Below, piece by piece: positions 1 through 11,242 of a stretch of 64,000 bases of DNA. The position numbers were made by a program, and so were the translations under genes. The notes beneath the pieces were generated by a model, which saw nothing but the letters and a program-made list of their open reading frames with translations, had not been told where the DNA came from and did no database searches. The stretch lies in NCBI GenBank assembly GCA_010909165.1, contig MU008174.1, positions 1,116,001 to 1,180,000 of the forward strand, given 5' to 3'. The number at the start of each line of letters is the position of its first letter. The stretch's first letter is position 1. This DNA comes from Anthoceros angustus. Taxonomy: Eukaryota > Streptophyta > Anthocerotopsida > Anthocerotales > Anthocerotaceae.

Positions 1-115
1 GGTGTGGGAGCGATCTTGGAGTCCCATCCCGATGGGATCGTATTGTAGGTGGACATCGAAAATGCTTTTAACACAATCTATTGGGCGACCATTTTTTACG
101 AGCTCAAGGATGCAG
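1..115 (+). mobile_element. Non-LTR (LINE-type) reverse transcriptase fragment
   Basis: Reading the plus strand from base 8 gives a stretch with residues LESHPDGIVL, a stop codon, then VDIENAFNTIYWATIFYELK and DAGGQLATL. This resembles the conserved 'valine-aspartate-x-x-asparagine-alanine-phenylalanine-asn' block of a non-LTR reverse transcriptase family. The fragment is cut by the window edge, carries an in-frame stop at about base 54, and ends where a gypsy fragment begins on the other strand. It is a dead remnant. The class assignment rests on this one motif block. Confidence 0.5.
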
Positions 116-450
116 GTGGGCAGCTTGCCACCCTTATCCCTCCAGAAAACTATACATCTCATGTCCAGCTACCGTGTTCGACACACTATCCATGAAAGGT
201 AAGGGGTGGTGGTCCTTTTTCGTTGCTTCATTGAGCTTTCTGAAATTTTGACACACCCGTACCTTCCCTTGTTGCTTCTTAGGTACAATAACGATGGGGG
301 CAACCCACTCACTGGTAAGCACCGGGTAAATTACCTCAGCCTCCAAGTATTGGTCCAGCTAATCCTTGACGACCATAGAATACTTGGGATTCAATCTATA
401 TTGCTTGATCCTTACAGGAGTGCTGCCCTCCTTCAAATCGATTCGGTGTA
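116..450 (-). mobile_element. Ty3/gypsy reverse transcriptase fragment
   Basis: On the minus strand the block reads from an RLNPKYS segment through EAEVIYPV, SEWVAPIVIVPKK, VRVCQNFRKLN and KKDHHPLPF to AGHEMYSFLEG. These are the successive conserved segments at the amino end of Ty3/gypsy reverse transcriptase (the 'YRKLN' and 'PLPF-D' motifs). An in-frame stop lies in the RLNPKYS part, and another follows FLEG where the YxDD palm should come. This is a truncated, inactive relic abutting the non-LTR fragment in opposite orientation. Confidence 0.75.
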
Positions 451-1657
451 TCCCCAATCCTATTGCTTGATCCTTATAGGATTTTCATAATAAAGTCTTC
501 CGACACTACCTTTGGTGTGTGTCGCCATGTAGTGATTTGCACGTAAGAATTTAACCCCCGTTTCGTATTCCACGCGTAAGACAAGAAAATTGCGATGGAT
601 CCGGATTCCGGAATGAAACACTTGGCTGATGAAGGGCTGACTGTCGTCCTAGTCAGAGGTACGGTGGAGGAACGAGTTGGCGACAGCCACGGACCAACGG
701 TCTGACCTGAGTTGCCGCAGAAGCCGTGTTGGGCGATACTGGTAGCGTCTCCAACAGGTCCCCGATGCTTGCGGAATCCTGTGAAATTGCAGCGCGCAAG
801 CACAACCAATTCGAATGCCCTCTCTTGCATGCACGTAGGCGCAAGTGGGCAGTAGTGGATCGACTGCCCATTTTCGCCGGGAGCTCTTCACCCACTCGCT
901 AGGCTGCAGCTGGAGGGGAGGCAAGCTTTTCTGTGGTCTGCAGGCCTTGTGGCTCGCATAACGGGTTGCACTTGTTAGCGGAAAAGCAGGCAGTCGGAGG
1001 AAAGTTCCCCGTTCATGTGACATGAGGAGAAATATTTCCACGCTCACTGTCGATGACACGGTTCAGAATTCTGTAAGGCTGCATCTGGTATCTCCGAGCT
1101 GCCAATTCTGCAGGAAGAACGTACCGGGCTCCAGGTGAGGGAGAGAGTGTCGGGAGGGAGCTGGCTTTAGCTTGAAAGTCGGTACGAGTCATCTGTTTCG
1201 TCAGCTTTTGCTACCGGTGTAGCCGTGCCCTTGCGTGGCCTCTTGCTGGTCCGTTTTTCTCGGCAAGGTTGCGGAGCTGGGTGGGGGAGGCTCCGGGTTT
1301 TAGAAACTGCGGGAGCAATTTCCGCAAACAAGCTCGTGAGATTTCCCGTCCTTTTCTCTGTGGGTTCCGCTGTTGGAAGGCCGTGTAGCAAGCTTGCCGG
1401 TTCCGGCTCTGGAAGCAACTTTGTGTCACTTTCTTTTGATTCGTGCGCGAGTAGGTTGGTGATGTGCTTGGAATTTGAGTGCAGTTATCTCGCTGATGAA
1501 AAGTTCGTTTGCTTGTTGTTTACTCTTGGTGCATTCAGGCCTCGGGATCGTGGGATACCGAGATAGGCATCTGTCTATATATATATTGTATGCGTGAGAG
1601 GGATTAGAGGCTTATCGGAAGGGATTGTAGAATTGTAAGGGACGTACGAGGATCAGT
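451..1657. other. Intergenic stretch and 5' region of the BCKDH E1-alpha gene
   Basis: I see no gene I can support here. A minus-strand frame stays open from about 1480 to 1167 for roughly 100 codons, proline-rich then lysine/arginine-rich. It could be a last exon of an unknown gene, but it has no recognised motif and no clear acceptor. The right end should hold the promoter and leader of the gene that starts at 1658. Confidence 0.4.
1575..1587 (+). promoter_or_regulatory. TATA-like tract before BCKDH E1-alpha
   Basis: An uninterrupted TATATATATATT tract lies about 70 bases before the ATG at 1658. It is the only strong TATA-like sequence close upstream of this gene. The position is reasonable if the leader is short. 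No transcript start can be seen from sequence. Confidence 0.35.
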
Positions 1658-4017
1658 ATGGCTTCCAGGCGTGCAGTTGTGACCATTCTTGGTCCTATTG
1701 GTAGATCACGGCTTGTTTCCTTGAGATACGCTCTTCCCTCGGCTTGTATTACGCCTGATGGCATCATTCCAGCTCCCTCTACTTCATCTTCATCCGAGGA
1801 TGTCCCCATTCCTTGTCGTGGGAAGGGGGCCTTGAAGGCTGGTGGGCGATTCTGGGACCGTAAGTTGTTGCCTCCGGGTGGGATGAGGCCTGGTAAGGAC
1901 TTGGCCGGGGTTTCTCGTTCTTACGTTTTTGGAAGAGAGTGTGTCTCTCTGTCCTCCTGCCGAGGGTTGGTCTCAAAGCCGCAGAGGAGCAGCGTGGATG
2001 AGGACAGCGACCAGCCAGAGGTTATTAGTAGCAAAGACTACACTTTGAGTTGTTGAATTCCCTATCTGTAGAATTTCTGCAGTGGTGGAGGAGTGTCATT
2101 TTGTTCAACGAGTTGAGCAGTATGTTGGACCAGTGCATAGCTGTCTAACGGGTTACGTGAATGCTGTTGCAGTTCTTGGACTTTCCTGGAATCAATGTTC
2201 ACTACTCGTACGAGATGAAGTTCGTTCCTGAAGTTGCTGATGTGCCAGTTCCTTGCTACCGAGTTCTGAATGAAATTGGTCAGGAGCTCCACACTGTACA
2301 ATCAACTGATGTAAGCTCCGTGTGCCTAGTGATGCTCTTGTCCCTTGAATGACAGCATCATATGCGTTTTGTAATACCTCTGTGTGTCACAGGTAAATTA
2401 TTCTCTAGCGAGAGCGATGTACTCGCATATGGTAACTCTCCAAACAATGGATTCGATTTTCTACGATGCGCAACGTCAAGGAAGATTTAGCTTTTACATG
2501 ACAACTAGAGGGGAGGAAGCAATAAACATTGCGTCAGCTGCAGCCCTACATCATGAAGACTTTATCTTTGCACAGGTGCTCTGTCTCTCCGAGATGCCTT
2601 CAATGTCCCTTCCTCTTCCCTGGTGAAGTTGCAGAACCTCACGCTCTGCTTTCTGTTGCTACAGTATAGAGAGCCAGGATTGCTTTTATGGCGGGGTTTT
2701 ACATTGCAAGACTTTGCGGATCAATGCTTCAGTAATGTATCTGATACGGGGAAAGGACGCCAAATGCCAATCCACTATGGATCTAAGGAATTAAACTATT
2801 CAACAATATCCTCCCCTTTAGCGTACGCAGACTCAAACAAGAAGCCACTCCTTTTTGCTCCTCTACAGTATTTCGTGGGCTGTAGAGGCTTGATTATCCA
2901 CTTTTGGTGTACCTTGCACAGGACACAGCTTCCGCATGCGGTTGGGGCAGCCTATGGGATGAAAATGGCGAAGCAAGCAGCTTGTACTGTTGCATACTTT
3001 GGTGAAGGTGCCACCAGTGAGGTGGGTGTGAACCTGGGTCTGTGACGTTCGTACTTTTCTGTGCTTAAGCATCCAACAGATGCAAAGTAGTACCACTGAC
3101 AGCTGTGCTGTGGATGTAGGGTGATTTCCATGCTGCCATGAATTTTGCAGCAGTACTGGAAGTTCCAGTACTATTCATCTGTCGTAACAATGGGTGGGCT
3201 ATCAGTACTCCATCGACTCAACAGTATAAGGGTAAAGGCTCAGCGCATACAGTCACCTTACTTCATACAGCAATATTTTAGTAGGAGGACCACTCAGTGC
3301 ATCACGCTCCGTGTTTCACATACAGGCGACGGTCTGATTGGTAAAGGACAAGCATATGGAATGAGAAGCATTAGGGTTGATGGCAACGATGCTTTAGCTG
3401 TCTATGGCGCTGTGAAAGAAGCGCGAAGGATGGCTGTAGAAGAATCGAGACCGATCTTCATTGAGGTGAATCCGGAAAACCTAATTGCTTCCTCGTACAG
3501 CACAGTGGTTGTGTATGAAAGCGTTACTTCCTTCTTGGTACTTTCATATAATGGCTCTCTTTACTGGCAGGCATTGACGTATAGGGTTGGTCACCATTCG
3601 ACGTCTGATGACTCATCCAGATACCGTTCAGGCGCTGAAATTGAGCATTGGAGAGATGTCCGCGACCCTGTCCTTCGATTCAGGAGATGGATCGAGGGAA
3701 AAGGCTGGTGGAATTTGGAGGAGGAGCAGAAGATCAGAGCCAAAGCACGTAAAGAGGTTCTGATAATACACAAACTCACCCTGCTTAGTTCCTTGTTCTC
3801 TCCTACTAGTAGAGTATGTAAAACTCAGAAATGCCCTGCCCCTCTGCAGGTCTTGTCGGCCATGACTGTTGCTGAATCCAAGAGGAAACCCCCGTTGTCA
3901 GATCTGTTCACTGAAGTTTATGACAAGGTCCCCAGCAATCTAAGGGAACAAGAAAAAAGCCTGCGAGAAACTGTTGCCAGATATCCCTGGCTGTATCCAA
4001 GCAACATCCCACTGTAA
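1658..4017 (+). CDS. BCKDHA: Branched-chain 2-oxoacid dehydrogenase E1-alpha subunit (mitochondrial)
   Basis: This is the thiamine-diphosphate decarboxylase subunit that starts breakdown of the keto acids of leucine, isoleucine and valine. Exons I infer: 1658-2020, 2173-2310, 2393-2575, 2665-2822, 2922-3021, 3120-3231, 3326-3465, 3571-3756 and 3850-4017, giving about 515 residues. All junctions are GT-AG and keep phase. Family signatures include [14 protein letters not shown], the ThDP motif (GEG at the start and RNNGWAIS at the end), and the phosphorylation loop [17 protein letters not shown], whose serines are regulated by BCKD kinase in the family. The protein ends YPSNIPL. The first about 120 residues are rich in Arg and Ser and fit a mitochondrial presequence. 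The first donor (GAG|GTTATT at 2021) is the least certain junction. The gene looks intact. Confidence 0.95.
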
Positions 4018-4425
4018 ATATGGGTGTGGTAGAGTTTGTAACAACACACGTAGGATGTAAAATACGTAGGTGCCCTTGATTCGAAGGCTTTGATTTCGAG
4101 ATTCCAGATTGTAAAGTAGGTAGGTGAAATAGTTATGAAGGACTTTCTGCTCCCAAAGTCCTGCATTGCATTACACCTGCCAAGCTTGGCACACCTGTTG
4201 CATGTATCGGAACAGCCCATCACTGCAAGTGGGTGGAGGCTTCACATAGTATGAATGATCGTGTCCCGAGGTTGTTGGAAAACCTTGCATTTCGTTGTTG
4301 TTCCTGTTGATGGCCGAGAAGCCTCGTGTTATGGTTTCTCGATTCGCGTTTTAAAACACAGAAAAGGGTTTGCGGTAGTCTTGTGACGCCGAACAAACGG
4401 CGTCATATCAAGAGCGCGACTGGCA

Positions 4426-5325
4426 ATGGCGCCGGCGGCACGGCTGCTGCTGCTTCTGGCCCTGACAGCCATGTGTGTGCCGGCGCTGGCCGCTAAGAAG
4501 GTGACCTCGGCCCGCAAAGAGGATGTGAAGTTCATCAGGTGCGGGGTGTGCGAGCACATAGTGAAGCAGCTGGATGCTCAGGTGAAGTCCCAGAGGGAAG
4601 CAATTGCTCCTAAGAAGCTGACAGAGTTCCAGATCATCGAAATTGCGGAGAACATCTGCAGCTTGAAGAAGGCAGAGGGGGAATGGATGATGCGGATTGA
4701 CATTGTCGAAGCGGGAACGAAGCTGGAGCTTGTGGAACAGGCAGAGGAAGGAGAGTGCAAAACCGAGTGCAAGACCATTGAGCGCGCGTGCCAGGAGGTT
4801 ATGGGAGATCATGACATAGATGTGGCGGAGAGCATATACAACAAGCTTACTCACGGTGAGGCGCTGCATAATTTGCTCTGCAAAGATCTGAGTAAGGCTT
4901 GCAAGTATCCTGCTCCGCCTGTGCCGAAGAACAGAGCTCCAGGCGAGCCGTTCTCTCCGAAGAGCTCCAAGGATGCGGAAATTGAGCGGCTGATGCGCTC
5001 CATGAGCGACATGCCTGGAGCAGGAGGCATGAAGATGTACTCCAAGGATGATCTCCTTTCTTGGCCTGGCGTCGGGGGGGACGATGGCGGCCTGTCCGAG
5101 CACGAGGAAGATGAGGATGATGACTTCGACGATGAAGCGTATGTCTCTCCGGCAAACACTCGAAAACCTGCTGCGAAGACTTCGGGCTGGCGGGCACGGC
5201 GGGATCTCATCCTCAGTGGAATTGGCCATGTTGTGTCATCGGCAACAAGGCAGTTTCAAGATCTGGTAACTAACGCCAAGTCTCTGTTGCGGTCCATAGC
5301 TCCCGTTGCAAACGTTGAGTTGTAA
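4426..5325 (+). CDS. ER saposin-like Canopy/MSAP family protein (DUF3456)
   Basis: A single open exon of 299 residues. It begins with a clear signal peptide (MAPAARLLLLLALTAMCVPALA). The body has cysteines in the pattern expected of the TLR4-regulator/MIR-interacting saposin-like fold: CGVC near residue 39, then ICS, GECKTEC, RACQ and LLCKDLSKAC up to about residue 160. A linker and a very acidic stretch (EHEEDEDDDFDDEAY, about residues 224-238) follow, then a basic carboxyl end. Animal members help fold membrane receptors in the ER; the plant role is not established. The ATG context (GGCAATGGCG) is good. There is no HDEL-type retention signal. Its partner proteins cannot be inferred from the neighbours. 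Confidence 0.85.
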   Translation: MAPAARLLLLLALTAMCVPALAAKKVTSARKEDVKFIRCGVCEHIVKQLDAQVKSQREAIAPKKLTEFQIIEIAENICSLKKAEGEWMMRIDIVEAGTKLELVEQAEEGECKTECKTIERACQEVMGDHDIDVAESIYNKLTHGEALHNLLCKDLSKACKYPAPPVPKNRAPGEPFSPKSSKDAEIERLMRSMSDMPGAGGMKMYSKDDLLSWPGVGGDDGGLSEHEEDEDDDFDDEAYVSPANTRKPAAKTSGWRARRDLILSGIGHVVSSATRQFQDLVTNAKSLLRSIAPVANVEL

Positions 5326-5709
5326 TGTAATGCAGTCCTCTTACTTTTTCTTTCTCCTCTTGCGGCTTGCTCCCTTGAAGAAGAGATGAGCAGCACCGTA
5401 GTGAAGCTTGTTTGCAGCTCACCAGACATTCCAAATTGAATGAGGAAAGGGATCATTTCCCTACAGTTTTGATTGCGTTTGAGTCCTTTTTCTGCCTACT
5501 CAAACTGCATTCTTGAGAAATGGTTCTACGAAGATGTCGCAAAGGTTCTATGAAGATGTCGCAAAGTTTCTGTGAAGATGTCGTGGTTCTGCACCAGTTC
5601 TGTACAAGTGGCTCATGTATGACACCAGAGAGTTTCCTGATGCTGCTTTGGACCTTGTACGATGATCTTCACCCTTGAATTGGGGAAAACGATCAGCTTC
5701 CTAAAGGTC
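5326..5709. other. Convergent intergenic spacer
   Basis: This lies between the stop codons of the Canopy-like gene (+) and the glutaredoxin gene (-) and should hold both 3' untranslated regions. A short imperfect triplication occurs at about 5524-5585, with the motif 'tctacgaagatgtcgcaaag' and close variants repeated. Nothing else is recognised. Confidence 0.5.
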
Positions 5710-6726
5710 TCATTTCTTGAAGATGTTCTTGATCTCTCCTGAGCTTACCAGCTCCTCTAAGACATCAGCTCCTCCGACGAACTCCCCCTTGACATAGAGC
5801 TGCGGAATGGTAGGCCACTGGCTGTATGTCTTGATGGCGTCCCTCACGCCTCGGTTGTGCTCCTCATCAAGAACATTGACAGTCTCGTAATCCACACCCT
5901 GCTCGTTCAAGATGGTGAGCACCTTGTGCGAAAATCCGCACTGAGGAGCTGTACGAGGCCCTTTGATGAAGGCAACAACAGAGTGCGACTTCACCACAGT
6001 GTCCAGCAGCTGCTCCAAGGTGATATTCAGCTTGGTGTCAGCCCTCGGCATGAGCTTCAGGTCAGGTTTCACTCGCTTCGCCTTCCTCTCTGTCCAGGTG
6101 GAGTTGCCCTGCACATTCCCCACAGGAACCTTGCCTGTTGCATCGATGTGCTCCTGCATCCAGGCCTGCCATGCTTCCGAGAGCGCTGCCCGATCTGGAG
6201 CATCTATGACATCAACCTGTAGGATTCAGAGAGGGCAGCATCAGCAACGGGACCAGGCCAATCAACCCTAGCCTTGCTACAACCAGGCCATCCAGCAGGG
6301 ACGGGGTAATGGACCAGGCACCTTGACAGAGCCGCAGAGTTCGGGAAGCTCCTGCAGGTGGTACTGGATGCTGGTGGAGACGCGTCTCGACAGCCCGACG
6401 TACTGGAGCTCGCCTTCTTTGTCGTACACAGCGTACACGCCGGGCGAAGCAGGAAATTCATTCGCCTTGCCATCTTCCCCGACGAACGGCGCGGCCTCAA
6501 CCTCCTGAATCTTCCTCACTGCGCGCACAAGGAGCGTTCGCGGCCCAGACGCATCCCTGCTTCTGGAGGAGGAGATGGACAGATGCGGTAGGCCCGGTCT
6601 CTGGATCCGATCCCGGAACGAGATCCTTGTCTGCCAGAAGGGTGCCCCGGAGCAAGAGATGCCTCGCCACGCGCTGGGACGGGCTGGACCAGAGGTGCAG
6701 GCGGTGGATGTGATCGTGGACGCCAT
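5710..6726 (-). CDS. GRXS16: Plastid GIY-YIG/CGFS monothiol glutaredoxin (GRXS16-like)
   Basis: Two exons on the minus strand, 6726-6322 and 6216-5710, separated by a 105-bp phase-0 intron, give 303 residues. The amino end is a Ser/Arg-rich plastid transit peptide. Residues about 100-170 form a GIY-YIG endonuclease-like fold (PGVYAVYDKEGELQYVGLS through VDVIDAPDRAAL). The carboxyl third is a CGFS glutaredoxin (CGFSHKVLTILNEQGV, then WPTIPQLYVKGEFVGGAD). Plant GRXS16 proteins have exactly this fusion; they bind an Fe-S cluster, and the two domains are linked by a redox-controlled disulfide. The frame is open upstream to 7062, but a start at 6726 gives the family length. The gene is divergent from the PPR4-like gene with about 620 bp between starts. 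Confidence 0.93.
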
Positions 6727-7350
6727 AGCCAAGGCTTGATCCACTCTTCCTCGGTGCGGAGGATGGGACTGCACAAACGGGGAACCGGATTCTCGTGTGA
6801 AACCAAAGGTGAGGATAATGTTATCTTTTTGCACCGTCTCCACATTTTGGTTGTTGCAGATGACAAGATGTTGCAGGGCCGTTGAGTTGCAGCAAAACAC
6901 ACGTTCTATGAAGCACGATCTCATCTCACCATCACCGGACCTCACTATGATGTCATCCTCAACGTACCCCGCAGTGTATATGCTCGATCTCACCTCATCA
7001 TCATCGGACCTCACTATGATATCATCCTCAGAGTACCCCGCAGTGCATGCACTGGGGAGCACAAGCTTCGCCCGTCCTTGTCAAAGATAACTCTCCTTCC
7101 GCCTTAGCTTCTGCGAGCCAGTGTTATTAGGAAGGCAGCCATCCAGCTATTTCACAACCAACAAGAATTCAATTTTATAGACTCGCTGACGAACATTTGA
7201 ACGGACCTCCATTATCGTTTGCAAGCTGCAACTCCGCTTTATGTATTCCCGGCGCTGTGAAGTGAGAAGCCCTAGAAGGTAGGCGAATTCACGACTCGCC
7301 CACGATGGAGATGGCAATTCTGGTGCTGTGGACGACAACGGAATTGTGAA
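6727..7350. promoter_or_regulatory. Divergent promoter region between GRXS16-like and PPR4-like genes
   Basis: These 624 bases separate two start codons facing away from each other, so both promoters and leaders must lie here. A 69-bp imperfect tandem duplication sits in the middle (6916-7053). No clear TATA box was found on either side. Confidence 0.5.
6916..7053. repeat. 69-bp tandem duplication in the divergent promoter
   Basis: Two adjoining copies start with CGATCTCA at 6916 and 6985. They share long blocks such as CGGACCTCACTATGAT and GTACCCCGCAGTG with about a dozen differences. The length is a multiple of three and the minus frame stays open through it, but nothing shows that it is translated. 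Confidence 0.8.
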
Positions 7351-10300
7351 ATGCTGACCATGGCTGCCACTTTCGGCAGCGTGTGCGTCTCTGATCACAA
7401 GTGGTATCTGGCCACCAGCCTGGGGGATCAGAATGCTCTTTCTGCCACACCGTGGAGACCCAGATTTCACGGCAATGGAAATGCTGAGGTGCGGAGTCAG
7501 GTCACCTGTTCCACGTCTGAGTGCGCGCACAGGGGCTTGGGGAGCAGCATGAGGGCGACGAGCAAGGGCACGAGGCGGCGGGAAGCAACCGGGGGTGCGG
7601 CGGAGGCTGCAAGTCTGGAGGAGGCTCAAGAGCAAGGGGAAAGGGACGAGGCGGAGTCCCGGTTGAATATTCCCGGGGATCCTGGCAAGGTGTTCGTCTC
7701 CAATTTGCCGCTGCATGTACAAAAGGAGGCTATCAGGAAGTACTTCAGGCAGTTCGGGCAGATTGACAATATTGTGCTCATCAGAAGCTTGGAGGATCCA
7801 GAGAAAAACAGGGGGTACTGTTTTCTGTATTATGGGGGGCTGGATGCGGTTGCTTCTGCGGTGCGGGCCACGGAGATGGACGGAGCCAAGTTCCATGGGA
7901 ACATTATCAGTGTGAGACTCGATGATGGCCGGAGGGCGAGAGCCAAGCGGCAGGAGAGGGACAGGTGGGTGCAGGGGGAGGAGAGGGAGTATCGAACCCC
8001 GTGGCATGAAGAGCGAGAGAAGGCTGCTATTGGGTTCAGGAAATGTGTTGAGCAGGGGAGCAGTTCGTTGCAGCAAGTGGTTTCGGCTTTCCAAAAGATT
8101 GACAAGGTACTGTTTGAGCTGTTTGGCGAGGGATAAGTGTTAGCTGTGTGTCGAAGATATGCCTAGGAGTAGCTGCTGTGGGAGCATTCAGTTGGGAGCG
8201 GCAGGAGGAGGTGGTCCTGTCTTTGGAAGGGTTGTGGGATGACATGTAGAGTTTTGATTTTTTTGTTTTTCAGCCAGATCGACGGGACTATGCATTGTTC
8301 GTAAATTACTATGCAAAACGTGGTGACAAGCATGGTGCTCGTGCAGCATTTGAGAACATGCGGGCGCGGGGAATTGAACCCAATGTACATGTGTATACCA
8401 AGTAAATCCTTCAACTCTGGTGGCCGGGAGTGAGTGAGTGACTGTCACACATGTTCGTTGTATGTAGGTTGGTGGTGATGTGAGATGCCTTAGGCCAGCG
8501 TCGGTTCCGCTTTTTCACCCTTGGTTTCACCTGCAGCCTAGTGCATGCCTATGCTATGAGCAAAGACATGCGCGGAGCAGTGGCATGCGCGGAAGACATG
8601 GAGGCTGAAGGCATTTCAATGAGCGAGGCTACGTACAGTGTCTTGATCTCTGGGTTTGCCAAGTGCTGCAACTCTGAGTACGGTTTCTGCCACTGTCTGC
8701 CTGGGATTTGCCATACTGCAAAGCTGGCTCTGTTATTTTGCTTCGGCACCTGCCCTCATACATATGTCTTCTGGCAGGGATGCAGAGAAATGGTTCCAAA
8801 AAGCTAAGGCATCACATTGTCCTTGTAACGCTGTTATATACAATAACATAATCAATGCATACAGGTGAGCCCTGCCTCGGTGATGGTTACCCACATGTTG
8901 GTGTAGCTTCTGTATGCACTCACGCTTGGGCTCCGGGAGCTGCAGCCTGCTAAGCTTACCGTCCAGGTGACATACACCTTCACAGTGTCTTCTACGGTCA
9001 TGGGCGGCGGGGGATCATGAGGAGCTGTATCCCGGGATGCATTGTGCAGTTCACCGGGGAAGACATTCTGAAGGTGTATCCAAGCTGGACAGGAATCTTC
9101 GCAGGCCGCAGCTCACGGAGCCCGAGGTACAAAGCTTTACAGCTAACGTGCTAGTCATGGTTGCAGCAAAGCAGGAAAGATGTCGAAGGCAGAAGAGTTG
9201 TTGGTAGAATTAGAGGAAGAGGGACTAGATGTGACACTAGGATGCTACAACAGTCTTTTAGATGGATATGCAAATGCGGGGGAAGAGGAGAAGTGCTTAA
9301 ACGTCTTTTCTAGGTTGCAGGTACTGCTCCCCTAGTGTGAGGTTACTGGCAGCACCTGCTTGACAGTTCTCTGTGTTTCACAGACAAGAGCTAGTTCTTA
9401 TCTAGCTTGCTTGAACTGTGTTTCAGGAAGCTGGAATGTCCCCCACTAGTATCACATATGGATGCTTAATCCGTCTGTATACAAAGGTATATCAGAATGG
9501 AAGTGGGTGATCTGAAGTTGGTGTCAAGCTCATTGGTTTCCTCATCTCCAAGTATTGCACATGCTCATCAGTATCATGTGGACGTGCAGGTTGGGAGGAT
9601 TGCAAAGGCACTTGCAATCTGCAACGAGATGAAAGTGCAGGGTATCCCACACAACAAGAAAACGTATGCAATGATTATGGCTGGTTATGTCCAGCTGGGA
9701 GATTTTGCGAATGCTTTCACTATCTTTGAGGAGATGATGGAGCTTGGCCTGAAGCCAGATGTTGTGATTTACAACATCTTGATAAATGCCTTTTGCAAGA
9801 CCTCTCAGATGGACCGCGCATGTGGTCTACTTACACGCATGAGGGAAAATGGGCAGAGTCCCACTGCTCAGACGTATACCACCATCATTGATGGCTTTGC
9901 TCGAGTTGGTGATATCGATCGAGCTCTTTCAACTGTTCGAGATATGAGAAAGGCAGGGTGTTGGCCAAGCGCTGTAACGTACAACGTAATAATGCATGGG
10001 CTTGTGCAAAATCGCCAGGTATGTGTTTGATTCATCTTGGTTGTTGAAGGGTATATTCGGGAATGAAACTGCAGACATGTTTTGCCTCCGTGTCACTCAA
10101 ACCTGGGTTACTGGTTGCTGCAGGTCGGCAGAGCTGCGGCTATTATTGATGAGATGGTTTTGGCTGGAGTTGCGCCAAACCATAGGAGCTATTCCATCCT
10201 CATGGAGGGTTATGGAAACAATGGGGAGATCGGTACTGCCTTTGAGTACTTTAAAAGGATGAAGGCTGAGGGTTTGCAGCTGGATGTAGTATCGTATGGG

Positions 10301-11242
10301 TCTCTCCTCAAAGCCTGTTGCAAGGCAGGCCGGATGCAAAGCGCCCTTGCCGTCACAAATGAGATGACTGCTGCGGGAGTGGAGAGAAACACTTACATCT
10401 ACAATACCCTTCTCGATGGGTGAGTTCTCTGTGCAATAGGATGTTTCGTATAATACATCAGTTTACAAAATGTTGTGCTGGCAGCGCTAAGATATTTACC
10501 TCTATTTTCAGCTGGGCACAAAGAGGAGATATGTGGGAGGCAGCAGATGTCATGCAACAGATGCGCAAAGATGGGCTCGCACCAGACATCCACTCGTATA
10601 CTGCCTTTGTCAATTCCTGTTGCAAAGCAGGAGATATGCAGGTTGGTGTACCCACTGACCTATCTCTGCAGCTCAGGTGCTCCTGTCCGCATGCAGGCGA
10701 CCACTAATGTGCAATTCTTCTCACTGAGGTGCAATTGTTATTTCTCGCAGAGAGCAGTGGATACCTTGCAAGAGATGAAGCGAGTGGGCGTCGAACCCAA
10801 TTTGAAGACTTACACATCCTTGATCCATGGATGGTCAATAGCATCCTACCCTGAGAAGGCCTTAGCATGCTTTGACGAAATGAAGGCTGTGGGCCTCAGA
10901 CCTGACAAAGCTGTCTACCACTGCCTAATGACATCCCTACTGTCAAGGGCAGCAGTAGCAAGGCAAACCGTCTACGATGGCGTGGTCCGCATCAGCGATG
11001 AAATGGCAGCCATGGGTATGTGTGTGGACATACCCACAGCCAAGCACTGGCAGAAGTATCTTTTCAGAGCCGAAAGAATGGCTGGTGACCTCACCAGAGT
11101 TGTGGAAAGAATCTTCCCTCCGGACTGGGATCCAGATTGGCACAGAAAAGCTGTGGAGGGTGAGTTAGACGGATCCGACAGCTCGTGGGATAGTAGTGGA
11201 CACTCGGAAGATGAACATGATTCTGAGTCCGAATCCGAGTAG
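7351..11242 (+). CDS. PPR4: Plastid RRM + pentatricopeptide repeat protein (PPR4-like)
   Basis: Ten exons: 7351-8106, 8274-8401, 8537-8677, 8778-8864, 9167-9320, 9427-9486, 9590-10018, 10124-10419, 10512-10641 and 10751-11242, giving about 890 residues with every junction in phase. Residues about 113-195 are an RRM (KVFVSNLPLHVQ, then NRGYCFLYYGG). From about residue 255 a long series of P-class PPR motifs runs to near the end (for example PDVVIYNILINAFCKT, YGSLLKACCKAGRMQSALAV, KPDKAVYHCLMTSLLSRA). The protein ends in a Ser/Asp/Glu tail. In maize, PPR4 with this RRM-PPR layout is needed for trans-splicing of plastid rps12 intron 1, and the same role is likely here. The ATG at 7360 (ACCATGG) has a better start context than 7351. 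The fourth intron is about three times as long as most others. Confidence 0.93.

Noticed and set aside
1167-1480. Minus-strand open frame of about 100 codons as a last exon of an unknown gene
   Set aside because: Composition is plausible for a nuclear protein, but no acceptor site, upstream exon or family match could be shown.
4408-5229. Minus-strand open frame of 273 codons
   Set aside because: Antisense shadow of the Canopy-like gene, which has a signal peptide and family cysteines.
7147-8094. Minus-strand open frame of 315 codons
   Set aside because: Antisense shadow of the first PPR4 exon, including the RRM.
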